From Promethearchaeia archaeon (lineage in GTDB: Archaea > Asgardarchaeota > Lokiarchaeia > Sigyniarchaeales > SOKP01): 9,844 nucleotides of DNA. Below the pieces are notes generated by a model. It was not told where the DNA came from. It did not search any database and saw only the letters and a program-made list of their open reading frames with translations. Position 1 is the stretch's first letter. Each line of letters starts with the position of its first letter. The position numbers and the translations under genes are program-made. The stretch covers positions 1 through 9,844 of the forward strand of contig JAHQWS010000033.1 in assembly GCA_029856295.1 (NCBI GenBank), given 5' to 3'. Of this stretch, positions 1 to 6,599 are shown piece after piece.

Positions 1-90
1 GATTTACCGGACGGGATGGGCCCTCCCGCTTTTAGATTTCTTAAAAGACAACATAAAAGGCTTAAGAAAGGACGATTAAAGAAAAAATAA
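1..90 (+). CDS. C-terminal fragment of an unrecognised basic protein (5' end outside window)
   Basis: Frame 1 is open from the window edge to a TAA at 88-90 and encodes 29 residues: an acidic/glycine-proline stretch (DLPDGMGPPAFRF) and then a strongly basic tail ending GRLKKK. Basic lysine-rich C-termini are common in nucleic-acid- or ribosome-associated proteins, but I do not recognise the family and assign no function. Frame 2 is also open, to a TAA at 77-79. I prefer frame 1 because its third codon positions are more AT-rich, like the other genes here, and because a hairpin followed by T-rich sequence begins two bases after its stop. The first 30 bases are distinctly more GC-rich than the rest of the window, which leaves some doubt that this is coding. 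Confidence 0.45.
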   Translation, partial: DLPDGMGPPAFRFLKRQHKRLKKGRLKKK

Positions 91-92
91 AG

Positions 93-140
93 TTGTAATT
101 TATAATTACAAGAATTTCTTTAGTATCTTTAATCTTTTTT
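93..140 (+). terminator. hairpin plus T-rich tract after the left-edge gene
   Basis: TTGTAATT (93-100) is perfectly complementary to AATTACAA (104-111) with a 3-base loop, starting two bases after the stop at 88-90. T-rich sequence follows, ending in six T at 135-140. Archaeal termination depends mainly on the T-tract; the hairpin may add to it or protect the transcript end. The assignment is an inference from position and composition. Confidence 0.4.
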
Positions 141-320
141 ATACCTACCGTAATCTTAGTTTTTGAAGCATTAATATTGCCCGATTGGATGAAAAAAATA
201 TTTATAAAGGAAAAATAAAGAATTAAAAGAATTAATCGAAAATTTGGCAAAAAGGAAACTAACTAATGCCATAATTTCTTCAATTATTTTTTTTCCCCCG
301 AGTTTTTTACATTCATGTGT

Positions 321-362
321 AGGAAATATTTATATAATTTCTTAACATATTTGTGAATAATA
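321..362 (+). promoter_or_regulatory. archaeal promoter for the acyl-CoA synthetase
   Basis: A TATA-like TTTATATAA lies at 329-337, preceded by purine-rich AGGAAA (321-326) in the BRE position. Transcription would be expected to start about 25 bases downstream, near 358-362. That start leaves a leader of about 30 bases before the possible ATT start at 393, or about 65 bases before the ATG at 426. AT-richness makes chance TATA matches common. Confidence 0.45.
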
Positions 363-378
363 TACAATTATATTTGAT

Positions 379-386
379 GAGGGTGA
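379..386 (+). promoter_or_regulatory. Shine-Dalgarno-like site GAGGGTGA
   Basis: GAGGGTGA resembles the archaeal anti-SD complement GGAGGTGA. It lies 39 bases upstream of the ATG at 426, far too distant for that start, but 6 bases before an in-frame ATT at 393. It is therefore the main evidence that translation may begin at 393. Its third to last bases are also the in-frame stop (TGA, 384-386) that limits the frame upstream. Confidence 0.5.
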
Positions 387-425
387 ATTAAAATTTCTGA
401 TGATGATAAATGTAGTTTTGATTTT

Positions 426-2159
426 ATGGATATACCTGATATGATTAATGAAAGCCCCTGGGTCAGACCAAATAGACCATGGCTAAAAAATCGACCTGAT
501 GGAATACCTAAGACTTTAAATTTTCCTGATGTGGCAGGATTTCATTGTATATTAAAAAAGTCTGCAAAGGATTTTCCAAATAATGTTCTAATGTTCTTTC
601 CGGAAAGAAATGAAAAATATACGTATTATGAAACTGATTATTACTCAAAAGTTCTTAGTAATGCATTTGTAAAAGAATTCGGAATTAAAAAGGGTGATGG
701 GATTGCAGTAATGACCCCTAATTGCCCTGAATATATTTTTACGGTATATGCTTCGAGTCAATGCGGAGCAATACTCATCCCTATTAACTTCTTGCTAAAG
801 AATAAAGAAACAAAACATATTGTAGATGATTCTGGTATTGTTAAAGTTTTCATAGTTTTTGATAAACTTTTTAACACCGCGAAAAGAGCTTCTAAAGAGG
901 CTGGAGTTGAACATATAATAAAAGTTTCTTCTGACGATCCTAACGAATTAACTTTAAATAAATTGCTAGAAAAGTATCCACCAGAACCGCCTAAAGTGAA
1001 TATGAATATAAAAGAAGATTTAGGTGCCCTTCTATATACAGGAGGAACCACGGGTTTACCAAAAGGAGTCATGCTTACACATTTAAATATCATGGCAAAT
1101 TCCCTTCAATTTGTTCTTACAGGTGCTGCGGGCATTTGGCAAGGATCACTCGAAAAAACAATAAAACAAATAGGGACCTCTAGTAGTCTTACATGTAATC
1201 CGCTATGTCATGGAATGGGATTTTTTGTCTTGAATTCTATTTTAACCTTAGCATCAACGCTAATTATTTATGCGAGATTCGATCCCGGTGAAGTCTTAAA
1301 AATGATTGAAAAGTATCAATTAAAAGTTTGGTCTGGTGTCCCTACAATGTATAATTTCCTTGTAAATCATCCTGATTTTAAAACACGTAATCTTTCTACC
1401 CTAGAAATGAGTGCATCAGGAGCAGCACCATTACCTCCTAAAGTTGCAAAAATTTGGAAAGAGCGTACTGGCTTAAAGGTTATTAACGCTTATGGTTTGA
1501 CAGAAGTAACATGTATGTGCAATACCGCAGCAGATTGGGAAGAAATTAACCCAGTATCAATAAGTTTTCCGATAATTGATACCGATGCCAAAATTGTTGA
1601 CCCTCCGGACTATATTACTGAATTACCAATTGGAGAACGTGGAGAATTGCTGATTAGAGGACCTCAGGTAATGAAGGGATATTGGAAAAAGCCCGAAGCA
1701 ACTGCGGACGTATTAGTGAAAGATGAAAATGGAAATATTTGGCTTCGTACTGGTGATATTGCATACATGGATGAAAATGGCTTTCTCTACATTGCAGGGA
1801 GATCTAAGGAAATGATAAAGTATAAAGCATATCGGATTCTTCCGGCGGAAGTAGAAAGCGGTCTTTTTATGAATCCGGCTGTGTTGGAATGTGCGGTAAT
1901 TGGTGTACCTGATCCTGAGGAAATTGTTGGAGAAATTGTCAAAGCATTTATCAAATTAAAGCCTGAATATGAAGAAAAAGTTTCAGAAGATGATATCATT
2001 AACTGGGCTAAAGAAAATATGGCGGCATATAAATATCCTAGAATAGTGGAATTCGTAGGTCTTGTTCCTAAGACGGCAGTGGGTAAATTGGACAGAAAAG
2101 TTTTAAGATTAAAAGAGGAAAAAAGGCGAAAACAGGCTCAGACAGTAAAACCAATGTAA
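426..2159 (+). CDS. AMP-forming acyl-CoA synthetase (acyl-adenylate/thioester ligase)
   Basis: Member of the ANL adenylate-forming superfamily, which activates a carboxylic acid with ATP to an acyl-AMP and then transfers it to CoA. The core motifs are present: the phosphate-binding loop YTGGTTGLPKG (204-214), the YGLTE adenine/acid motif (356-360), TGD (442-444), the hinge region GRSKEMIKYKAYR (458-470) and the C-terminal PKTAVGK with the adenylation lysine at 554. At 577 residues it is full length for long- or medium-chain acyl-CoA or 4-coumarate-CoA-like ligases. There is no signal peptide, so it should be cytosolic. The hinge motif has alanine (468) where many relatives have glycine. The annotated ATG has no nearby ribosome-binding site; an ATT at 393 would add 11 residues (MSDDDKCSFDF). 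It appears to be transcribed alone. The acid substrate cannot be read from the sequence. Confidence 0.95.
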   Translation: MDIPDMINESPWVRPNRPWLKNRPDGIPKTLNFPDVAGFHCILKKSAKDFPNNVLMFFPERNEKYTYYETDYYSKVLSNAFVKEFGIKKGDGIAVMTPNCPEYIFTVYASSQCGAILIPINFLLKNKETKHIVDDSGIVKVFIVFDKLFNTAKRASKEAGVEHIIKVSSDDPNELTLNKLLEKYPPEPPKVNMNIKEDLGALLYTGGTTGLPKGVMLTHLNIMANSLQFVLTGAAGIWQGSLEKTIKQIGTSSSLTCNPLCHGMGFFVLNSILTLASTLIIYARFDPGEVLKMIEKYQLKVWSGVPTMYNFLVNHPDFKTRNLSTLEMSASGAAPLPPKVAKIWKERTGLKVINAYGLTEVTCMCNTAADWEEINPVSISFPIIDTDAKIVDPPDYITELPIGERGELLIRGPQVMKGYWKKPEATADVLVKDENGNIWLRTGDIAYMDENGFLYIAGRSKEMIKYKAYRILPAEVESGLFMNPAVLECAVIGVPDPEEIVGEIVKAFIKLKPEYEEKVSEDDIINWAKENMAAYKYPRIVEFVGLVPKTAVGKLDRKVLRLKEEKRRKQAQTVKPM

Positions 2160-2166
2160 AATAAAA

Positions 2167-2222
2167 GAGTTAAAATTAAGAATTTAATATTTTTTTAACT
2201 CCTATATTTTTTTAAAAAAATA
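2167..2222. terminator. bidirectional terminator between convergent genes
   Basis: GAGTTAAAA (2167-2175) pairs perfectly with TTTTAACTC (2193-2201), giving a 9-bp stem. It is followed by the perfect 18-base palindrome TATTTTTTTAAAAAAATA (2205-2222), which gives a run of seven T on either strand. The element sits between the stop of the plus-strand ligase (2159) and the stop of the minus-strand RAM gene (2260), so it could end both transcripts. Confidence 0.5.
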
Positions 2223-2259
2223 GAGAATATGATTACTTTAAAAAAAGTCAGGTATCCAT

Positions 2260-2520
2260 TTAACCTGGAAAATCTGCTTTACCGCCCATTAGAGTAGTTG
2301 TTTCTTCAATCCATGAAGATAATTGTTCATCAACCCGGCAGTAAGTTACTATTTTATCCAGATCTGAAAGTTTACTAAAGCAGCACTCTATTATCGCATC
2401 CCATCCTCCATAAACGGGAGTACCATAGGTAATCTTCCAATCTTCGCCCTCCTCTGTAGACTTTAATCCTTTTAATTTATTAACAACATCCCATTCTTTT
2501 CCTATAATGCGCATCCGCAT
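2260..2520 (-). CDS. stand-alone Lrp/AsnC ligand-binding (RAM) domain protein
   Basis: An 86-residue protein. Its second half fits the RAM fold of Lrp/AsnC regulators: a GGWDAIIEC segment (about residues 38-46) matching the family's G-x-aromatic-D strand, a following helix (LSDLDKIVTY) and a closing ETTTL strand (about 73-77). No helix-turn-helix is present, so it is not a complete Lrp regulator. Stand-alone RAM proteins in archaea are thought to oligomerise, bind small effectors such as amino acids, and modulate full-length Lrp proteins; this role is known for the family and not shown here. The frame is open further upstream but without an ATG. The ATG at 2520 is chosen because a TATA-like box lies about 25-30 bases upstream, suggesting a leaderless mRNA. 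A second ATG lies two codons in. The gene is monocistronic and convergent with the ligase. Confidence 0.78.
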   Translation of the reverse strand: MRMRIIGKEWDVVNKLKGLKSTEEGEDWKITYGTPVYGGWDAIIECCFSKLSDLDKIVTYCRVDEQLSSWIEETTTLMGGKADFPG

Positions 2521-2543
2521 TAAAATATATCCACGATAATAAA

Positions 2544-2555
2544 TTTTTAAACCAC
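2544..2555 (-). promoter_or_regulatory. TATA-like box of the RAM-domain gene
   Basis: Read on the minus strand, GGTGGTTTAAAAA carries a TATA-like TTTAAAAA (2551-2544). Its centre is about 27 bases before the ATG at 2520, so transcription would start almost at the start codon and the mRNA would be leaderless. A purine-rich element in the BRE position precedes it. Confidence 0.42.
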
Positions 2556-2651
2556 CTAGAAATATATCAAGTTTTAATATTATAATTTGTTTTGTTTTCT
2601 AATATTTAAGAGTTTTTAATAACGATTTATTTTTTTTGATAGATAATATTA

Positions 2652-2659
2652 TTTATATT
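2652..2659 (+). promoter_or_regulatory. TATA-like box upstream of gltX
   Basis: TTTATATT (2652-2659) would place transcription start near 2681, leaving a 17- to 26-base leader before the possible gltX starts at 2698 or 2707. No clear Shine-Dalgarno sequence is visible in that leader. Confidence 0.4.
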
Positions 2660-2697
2660 GTTTAATAGTTATTTTGAAAAAGAGTCTTACAAGATGA

Positions 2698-4467
2698 ATG
2701 ATATATATGAAAGACGATGAGATTAAAAGAATTCTGTGGATTCGTGGCTTAAAAAATGCAGTAGAGTTTGATGGAAAACCCAATAGGAAAGCGGTCATGG
2801 GTAAGCTTATGGCAGAGAAAAAAGAATTACGATCTCAATCGAAAATTATTATCCCTATTTTGGATCAAATTATCGAAGAAATATCTAAATTAAGTATGGA
2901 AGAACAGAAAGAGAAATTATTACAATTAGATCCTAAGGCTTTAGAGAAAAAAGAAGCTAAAGAACAGAAAAAGGAGCTCCCTGAGTTGATTAATGCCGAT
3001 AAATATGATAAAATTGTCATGAGGCTTGCCCCTTATCCCAGTGGGGCATTACATATTGGAAATGCCAGAATGATTGTTTTGAATAATGAATATATAAAAA
3101 AACACAATGGTGAGCTGATTTTGTTTTATGATGATACAATTGGTAGCCCAAAATCATTAAGAGATAGTCCGAAAGCAAAATATGTACTTCCTGAAGCCTA
3201 TGACTTAATAAAGGAAGGGATAGATTGGCTTGGGGTAGAGATATCAAAAACTTATTATAAGAGTGATAGATTAGACAAATTTTATGAATATTGTGAGAAA
3301 TTAATTAAAGACCATATAGCATATGTTTGTTTTTGTTCAGCTGACGAATTTAGGGATAAATATAAAAATCAAAAGAAAAATTGTCCGCACAGAGACCAAA
3401 CAATTAAGACAAATATAGAAGAATGGCAAAATATGCTTAATGGGAAATATCGTGAAATGGAAGCGGTAGTGCGATTAAAGACGGGGATGGATCAAAAAGA
3501 TCCTGCATTAAGAGATCAAATTATAATGCGAATATCGGAAGCAGAACACCCAAGAGTAGGAAATAAATACATTGTATGGCCCATGTTAGAGTTTTCATGG
3601 GCGATAGATGATCATCTCATTGGGGTCAGTCACATTCTTCGAGGTGCTGATTTAATTAAAGAAGATTTTATTGAAAATTTTATATGGGAACATTTCAAGT
3701 GGAAAAAAGCAGAATTTTTGCATTATGGTAGACTAAATTTTTCTAATATGAAATTAAGTAAAACTCAAGCAAGAAATAATATTCAAAATGGTATATATGA
3801 GGGGTGGGATGATCCCAGAACTTGGAGCTTGCAATCTTTATCGAAAAGGGGTATCAGATCAGAAGCAGTTAAGCAAACCCTACTAGATCTTGGTATGTCT
3901 CTTTCTGGGATTTCTTTCTCGGTAAATTGGTTATATGCTAAAAATCAGGATATCATTGATGAGATTTCAAACAGATATTTTTTTGTTGAAGATCCCGTAT
4001 TAATAGAGATTGAGAATATGCCATTTCAAGAATATAAGGCAGAACCTTTATTATTACCTTCAAATCCCAAGAAAGGAAAAAGAATAATTAATGTCATTGC
4101 AAAAGACAATATATTAAAAATACACATTGCTTTTTCAGATGCTAAAAGGTTGAAATTAGAGCAAATTATTCGCCTAAAGGACTTAATTAATATTAAGATT
4201 ATTGGTCTAGATTTAAAAAATAACAAGATTAAAGCCGAATTTTACAGTTCGGAATTAAATCGAGCTTATTCAATAATTCAATGGGTACCCGATGGAGAAT
4301 ATGTAAAGGTTTCTATTTTAAAACCCGATGGATCAGTGTCTAAAGGGTATGGTGAAATTAACTTATTAAAAATTCTACTTAATAACACTATCCAATTTGA
4401 AAGATACGGATTTGTAAATCCTATTAAATTAAAAAAAAAAGAATTGTTTTGCTATTTTACCCATTAA
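2698..4467 (+). CDS. gltX: glutamyl-tRNA synthetase, archaeal type
   Basis: Class I aminoacyl-tRNA synthetase charging tRNA-Glu; in archaea the enzyme commonly also mischarges tRNA-Gln for GatDE amidation. The 589 residues fit the archaeal family: an N-terminal extension of about 90 residues, the Rossmann catalytic core with the signature APYPSGALHIGN (HIGH-type, 119-122), DDT (145-147), a likely zinc site C211-x-C213 with C229-x-H231, the RGADL region, the KMSKS-type loop MKLSK (351-355), the archaeal YEGWDDPR block, the NRYFFVEDP junction, and the beta-barrel anticodon-binding domain ending FERYGF...CYFTH. The HIGH motif reads HIGN, and the usual LRFDDTDP reads LFYDDTIGS. The start at 2698 (MIYMKDDE) could instead be the ATG at 2707 (MKDDE). 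A run of ten A at 4431-4440 lies in frame near the end and is a possible slippage site. The gene is monocistronic. Confidence 0.95.
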   Translation: MIYMKDDEIKRILWIRGLKNAVEFDGKPNRKAVMGKLMAEKKELRSQSKIIIPILDQIIEEISKLSMEEQKEKLLQLDPKALEKKEAKEQKKELPELINADKYDKIVMRLAPYPSGALHIGNARMIVLNNEYIKKHNGELILFYDDTIGSPKSLRDSPKAKYVLPEAYDLIKEGIDWLGVEISKTYYKSDRLDKFYEYCEKLIKDHIAYVCFCSADEFRDKYKNQKKNCPHRDQTIKTNIEEWQNMLNGKYREMEAVVRLKTGMDQKDPALRDQIIMRISEAEHPRVGNKYIVWPMLEFSWAIDDHLIGVSHILRGADLIKEDFIENFIWEHFKWKKAEFLHYGRLNFSNMKLSKTQARNNIQNGIYEGWDDPRTWSLQSLSKRGIRSEAVKQTLLDLGMSLSGISFSVNWLYAKNQDIIDEISNRYFFVEDPVLIEIENMPFQEYKAEPLLLPSNPKKGKRIINVIAKDNILKIHIAFSDAKRLKLEQIIRLKDLINIKIIGLDLKNNKIKAEFYSSELNRAYSIIQWVPDGEYVKVSILKPDGSVSKGYGEINLLKILLNNTIQFERYGFVNPIKLKKKELFCYFTH

Positions 4468-4486
4468 ATCCTAAGAAATACTAAAA

Positions 4487-4526
4487 AAATAAAACTCTTA
4501 TAGTAATTGGACTCCATGTTTTATTT
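4487..4526 (+). terminator. weak candidate terminator hairpin after gltX
   Basis: AAATAAAAC (4487-4495) is perfectly complementary to GTTTTATTT (4518-4526) across a 22-base loop, starting about 20 bases after the gltX stop. No clear T-run follows, and a 9-bp match in such AT-rich DNA can arise by chance. Confidence 0.25.
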
Positions 4527-4553
4527 AAATTAAAAATTAATAATTAGAATAAC

Positions 4554-4561
4554 TTTATAAT
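4554..4561 (+). promoter_or_regulatory. TATA-like box of the zinc-ribbon/CPBP gene
   Basis: TTTATAAT (4554-4561) would place transcription start near 4582-4587, which falls inside the inverted repeat at 4576-4601, and about 25 bases before the ATG at 4610. This promoter could drive the whole 4610-7105 cluster. Confidence 0.42.
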
Positions 4562-4575
4562 TTGAAATGTAAAAT

Positions 4576-4601
4576 TATTTGAATATTAATTTATTCAAAT
4601 A
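4576..4601. repeat. perfect 10-bp inverted repeat, candidate operator
   Basis: TATTTGAATA (4576-4585) and TATTCAAATA (4592-4601) are exact reverse complements separated by six bases (TTAATT). The element ends eight bases before the ATG at 4610 and overlaps the predicted transcription start. That position suits a dimeric repressor's operator; a leader hairpin hiding the start codon is the alternative. The function is inferred from position only. Confidence 0.5.
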
Positions 4602-4609
4602 TTATAGAA

Positions 4610-5692
4610 ATGACTGATAATAAAGAATTTAAATCTCTTGACACTATGAATAAGAAAATAAATGATGGCAAATGGATGTACTGCCCAAAATGCGGCATGA
4701 AATTCCCAGATATCGAAGTGTTAAATTTTTGTCCTAATTGCGCAATCAATCTAGAGTATGTGAAAGAACACAAAACTTTACCTCCACAACAAGCACCCCC
4801 CACCTATGTGAGTCCTACTTATTATAAATCCCAGAGACCTGTTCTTTCTGACGACGAAATTTACTATACTAAGGGAAGAAGATTATGGGGGAATTTACCA
4901 TCTATAGGATTTCCATTATTAGCATTTATAGTTATGAATGGACTAATCCTTGGAATCATCTTTGCTATAATTCTTATCATTCCTAATATTGATCTTGTTT
5001 TCAGCATAATTACTAGTCCATTTTTTATGGTATTATCAACATTAGCGGAGTTAATTTTAATTTTAATTCCTATATGGTATATAAAAAAATATTTAAAAAA
5101 TCCTAGTTTAGAAAATCGGTTAACTCTACTGGGATTTACTACAAAGGGTTATGATAGAAACAAAATCTTTAAGGAAATTTTAATAGGAATAGCATTTGCT
5201 TTTGTTGGAATATTAGTAGTCGTAGGTGCGGCTATAGGCATTGAACTTTTTTTAAGATATGTTTTTGGAGTAAGAATAATTAATGAAGGAGCTGGTAATG
5301 ATGTTGAAGTCATTATTTCAGGTATGGATGTTCTCATTTTGATTCTGATAATTTTAGTAATGATTTTTATTGTTGGACCCTGTGAAGAAATTTTATTTAG
5401 AGGATTTATGCAGCGAGGGCTAGTGAGAACTTTAGGAGACACGTGGGGGATTATACTTACTGCTATAATTTTTGCAGCAATTCACTTGGTTGGATTAATT
5501 CTCTACATTTTAGATCCAGTAGTTTTTATTATCTTATTTATATACCTGTTTGCCCCCTATATTGCGATTTCGATAATGCTAGGTTTACTATTTCGCTGGA
5601 GAGAGGAAAATTTGGTTGCTGTCATAGTTACTCATGGTGTCTATAATTCTTTAACGATTTTAATAGCATTTTTATTTATGGTATTTTATTAA
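4610..5692 (+). CDS. zinc-ribbon membrane protein with CPBP (CAAX/Abi-type) protease domain
   Basis: A 360-residue fusion. Residues 25-44 form a zinc ribbon with two CxxC knuckles (C25, C28, C41, C44), followed by a proline-rich linker (about 57-80). The remainder is a hydrophobic bundle of roughly seven to eight membrane segments beginning near residue 98. The C-terminal half carries the three CPBP-family signatures: EEILFR (E259, E260, R264), FAAIH with H292, and THGVYN with H342 and N346. These are the presumed catalytic residues of intramembrane glutamate-type proteases such as Rce1/MmRce1 and bacteriocin self-immunity proteins. All appear intact, so an active enzyme is plausible; its substrate is unknown. 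The zinc ribbon probably faces the cytosol and may bind a partner. mtxX follows after 46 bases on the same strand. The start at 4610 has a TATA-like box and an inverted repeat upstream. Confidence 0.9.
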   Translation: MTDNKEFKSLDTMNKKINDGKWMYCPKCGMKFPDIEVLNFCPNCAINLEYVKEHKTLPPQQAPPTYVSPTYYKSQRPVLSDDEIYYTKGRRLWGNLPSIGFPLLAFIVMNGLILGIIFAIILIIPNIDLVFSIITSPFFMVLSTLAELILILIPIWYIKKYLKNPSLENRLTLLGFTTKGYDRNKIFKEILIGIAFAFVGILVVVGAAIGIELFLRYVFGVRIINEGAGNDVEVIISGMDVLILILIILVMIFIVGPCEEILFRGFMQRGLVRTLGDTWGIILTAIIFAAIHLVGLILYILDPVVFIILFIYLFAPYIAISIMLGLLFRWREENLVAVIVTHGVYNSLTILIAFLFMVFY

Positions 5693-5738
5693 TTTTTGTT
5701 TTCCTATACTATATCTACAATAAAAAGATGGTCTCCAT
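5693..5738 (+). promoter_or_regulatory. CPBP-mtxX junction: T-rich tract and TATA-like box
   Basis: Directly after the CPBP stop is TTTTTGTTTT (5693-5702), a possible weak terminator. A TATA-like ACTATATC (5708-5715) lies about 27 bases before the mtxX ATG at 5739, the spacing expected for a leaderless transcript. mtxX could therefore be read both from the upstream promoter and from its own. No strong Shine-Dalgarno is visible. Confidence 0.3.
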
Positions 5739-6599
5739 ATGTCTTTACTTGAAGTTTTTAAATCAATCGCAAAATTAAAGAGTGGTAATATCGGTATTGG
5801 GTTAGCAGAATCAGAAGAACATAATGTTAAAGTATTACACGCCTCTTTGAAGTTTTTAAAATCATATAACTCAACAATCTTTTTATTTGGTAATGAAAAA
5901 GCAATAGACTCAATCGAAAATAATAAAGATTATAATAATAGTACTAAAGGAATTGAATTAGTCAAATCTAAAACGCCTGAAAATGAGATTTTTAATTTTT
6001 TAAATAATAACAATATTCACGCTATTGTACGAGGAAATTTTAGCTCAAGTAAGTTTTTAAAGAATGTAAAGGAGTTATTTAACATATCAGTGATAAATCG
6101 ATTGGCATTATTAGAAACCTATAATGGTTTTCAGTTTTTTTATGGTCCTGTTGGAATTGATGAATGTAATGACATAGAAAGCAAGATTAATTTTACTAAT
6201 AAAGCAATTAAACAATTTAAAACGTTAAATATTGAACCTAAAATCAGTATTCTTAGCGGTGGCAGATTGGGAGATACTGGAAGAGATGCTATTATTGATA
6301 AAACCATAAATATTGCAGAAGAGGTAGTTGAATATCTTAGAAAAGAAAATCCGAATTTGAGAATAAATCATGATGAAATCCTTATAGAAAATGCTATTTA
6401 TAATAAATCAAATTTAATTATTGCGCCTGATGGAATTTCGGGAAATCTCATCTACCGCACTCTAGTTCATTTAGGCGGGGGTAAAGCGTATGGCGCAATT
6501 TATATGGATCTCGATCAGGTTATAATAGACACCTCGCGGGTTGGTAATTTGAGCGAAATTCACGGTGCTTTAATAATAGCACTCGCTTTAACAACCTAA
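5739..6599 (+). CDS. mtxX: MtxX family protein (methanogenesis marker protein 4, phosphotransacetylase-like)
   Basis: A 286-residue cytosolic protein matching the MtxX / methanogenesis marker 4 family, which is related to phosphate acetyl/butyryl transferases. Visible signatures are VRG (97-99), GPVGID (136-141), SGGRLGDTGRD (173-183), HDEILIENA (211-219), APDGISGNLIYRT (229-241), LGGG (245-248) and DTSRVGN (264-270). The length is typical and the C-terminal glycine-rich blocks are fully kept. The reaction is unknown. The name comes from a gene beside methyltransferase-related genes in Methanosarcina, and the fold suggests binding of an acyl-phosphate or phosphorylated substrate. None of the other genes here belongs to methanogenesis. 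It lies 46 bases after the CPBP gene and 44 bases before the PNPOx-like gene, all on the plus strand, so co-transcription is possible. Confidence 0.9.
   Translation: MSLLEVFKSIAKLKSGNIGIGLAESEEHNVKVLHASLKFLKSYNSTIFLFGNEKAIDSIENNKDYNNSTKGIELVKSKTPENEIFNFLNNNNIHAIVRGNFSSSKFLKNVKELFNISVINRLALLETYNGFQFFYGPVGIDECNDIESKINFTNKAIKQFKTLNIEPKISILSGGRLGDTGRDAIIDKTINIAEEVVEYLRKENPNLRINHDEILIENAIYNKSNLIIAPDGISGNLIYRTLVHLGGGKAYGAIYMDLDQVIIDTSRVGNLSEIHGALIIALALTT

Larger units (their letters stand above)
91..425. other. non-coding spacer upstream of the acyl-CoA synthetase
   Basis: This stretch of about 335 bases has no convincing gene. From left to right it holds a perfect 8-bp inverted repeat (93-100 with 104-111), T-rich sequence up to about 140, AT-rich sequence with no recognised motif, two T-runs (287-294 and 303-308) flanking a short CCCCCG, a TATA-like box at 329-337 and a Shine-Dalgarno-like GAGGGTGA at 379-386. 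A hydrophobic reading frame on the minus strand (62-250) starts only with TTG and is judged to be chance. Confidence 0.6.

Noticed and set aside
12..28. 5-bp stem with 7-base loop resembling a tRNA T-arm
   Set aside because: The loop is TGGGCCC, without the TTC of a T-loop, and no acceptor 3' half follows, so this is not a tRNA end.
62..250. Minus-strand open frame of 62 codons, hydrophobic
   Set aside because: It starts only with TTG, has no Shine-Dalgarno site or clear promoter, overlaps the end of the left-edge gene, and its hydrophobic, AT-driven composition is what non-coding AT-rich DNA yields.
171..272. Minus-strand ATG frame of 33 codons (MALVSFLF...) in the same spacer
   Set aside because: Short, phenylalanine-rich, no ribosome-binding site, and no recognisable motif; best explained by base composition.
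400..444. 14-codon frame starting ATGATG that overlaps the ligase start, considered as a regulatory leader peptide
   Set aside because: The SD-like site is 13 bases away, further than optimal, and the peptide has no run of a particular amino acid that would suggest attenuation. The in-frame ATT start explains the SD-like site better.
5149..5442. 97-codon minus-strand frame antisense to the CPBP gene
   Set aside because: The plus-strand frame has clear CPBP motifs; the antisense product has no recognisable domain and is a shadow. The same applies to other antisense or out-of-frame stretches inside the ligase, gltX and MBL genes.
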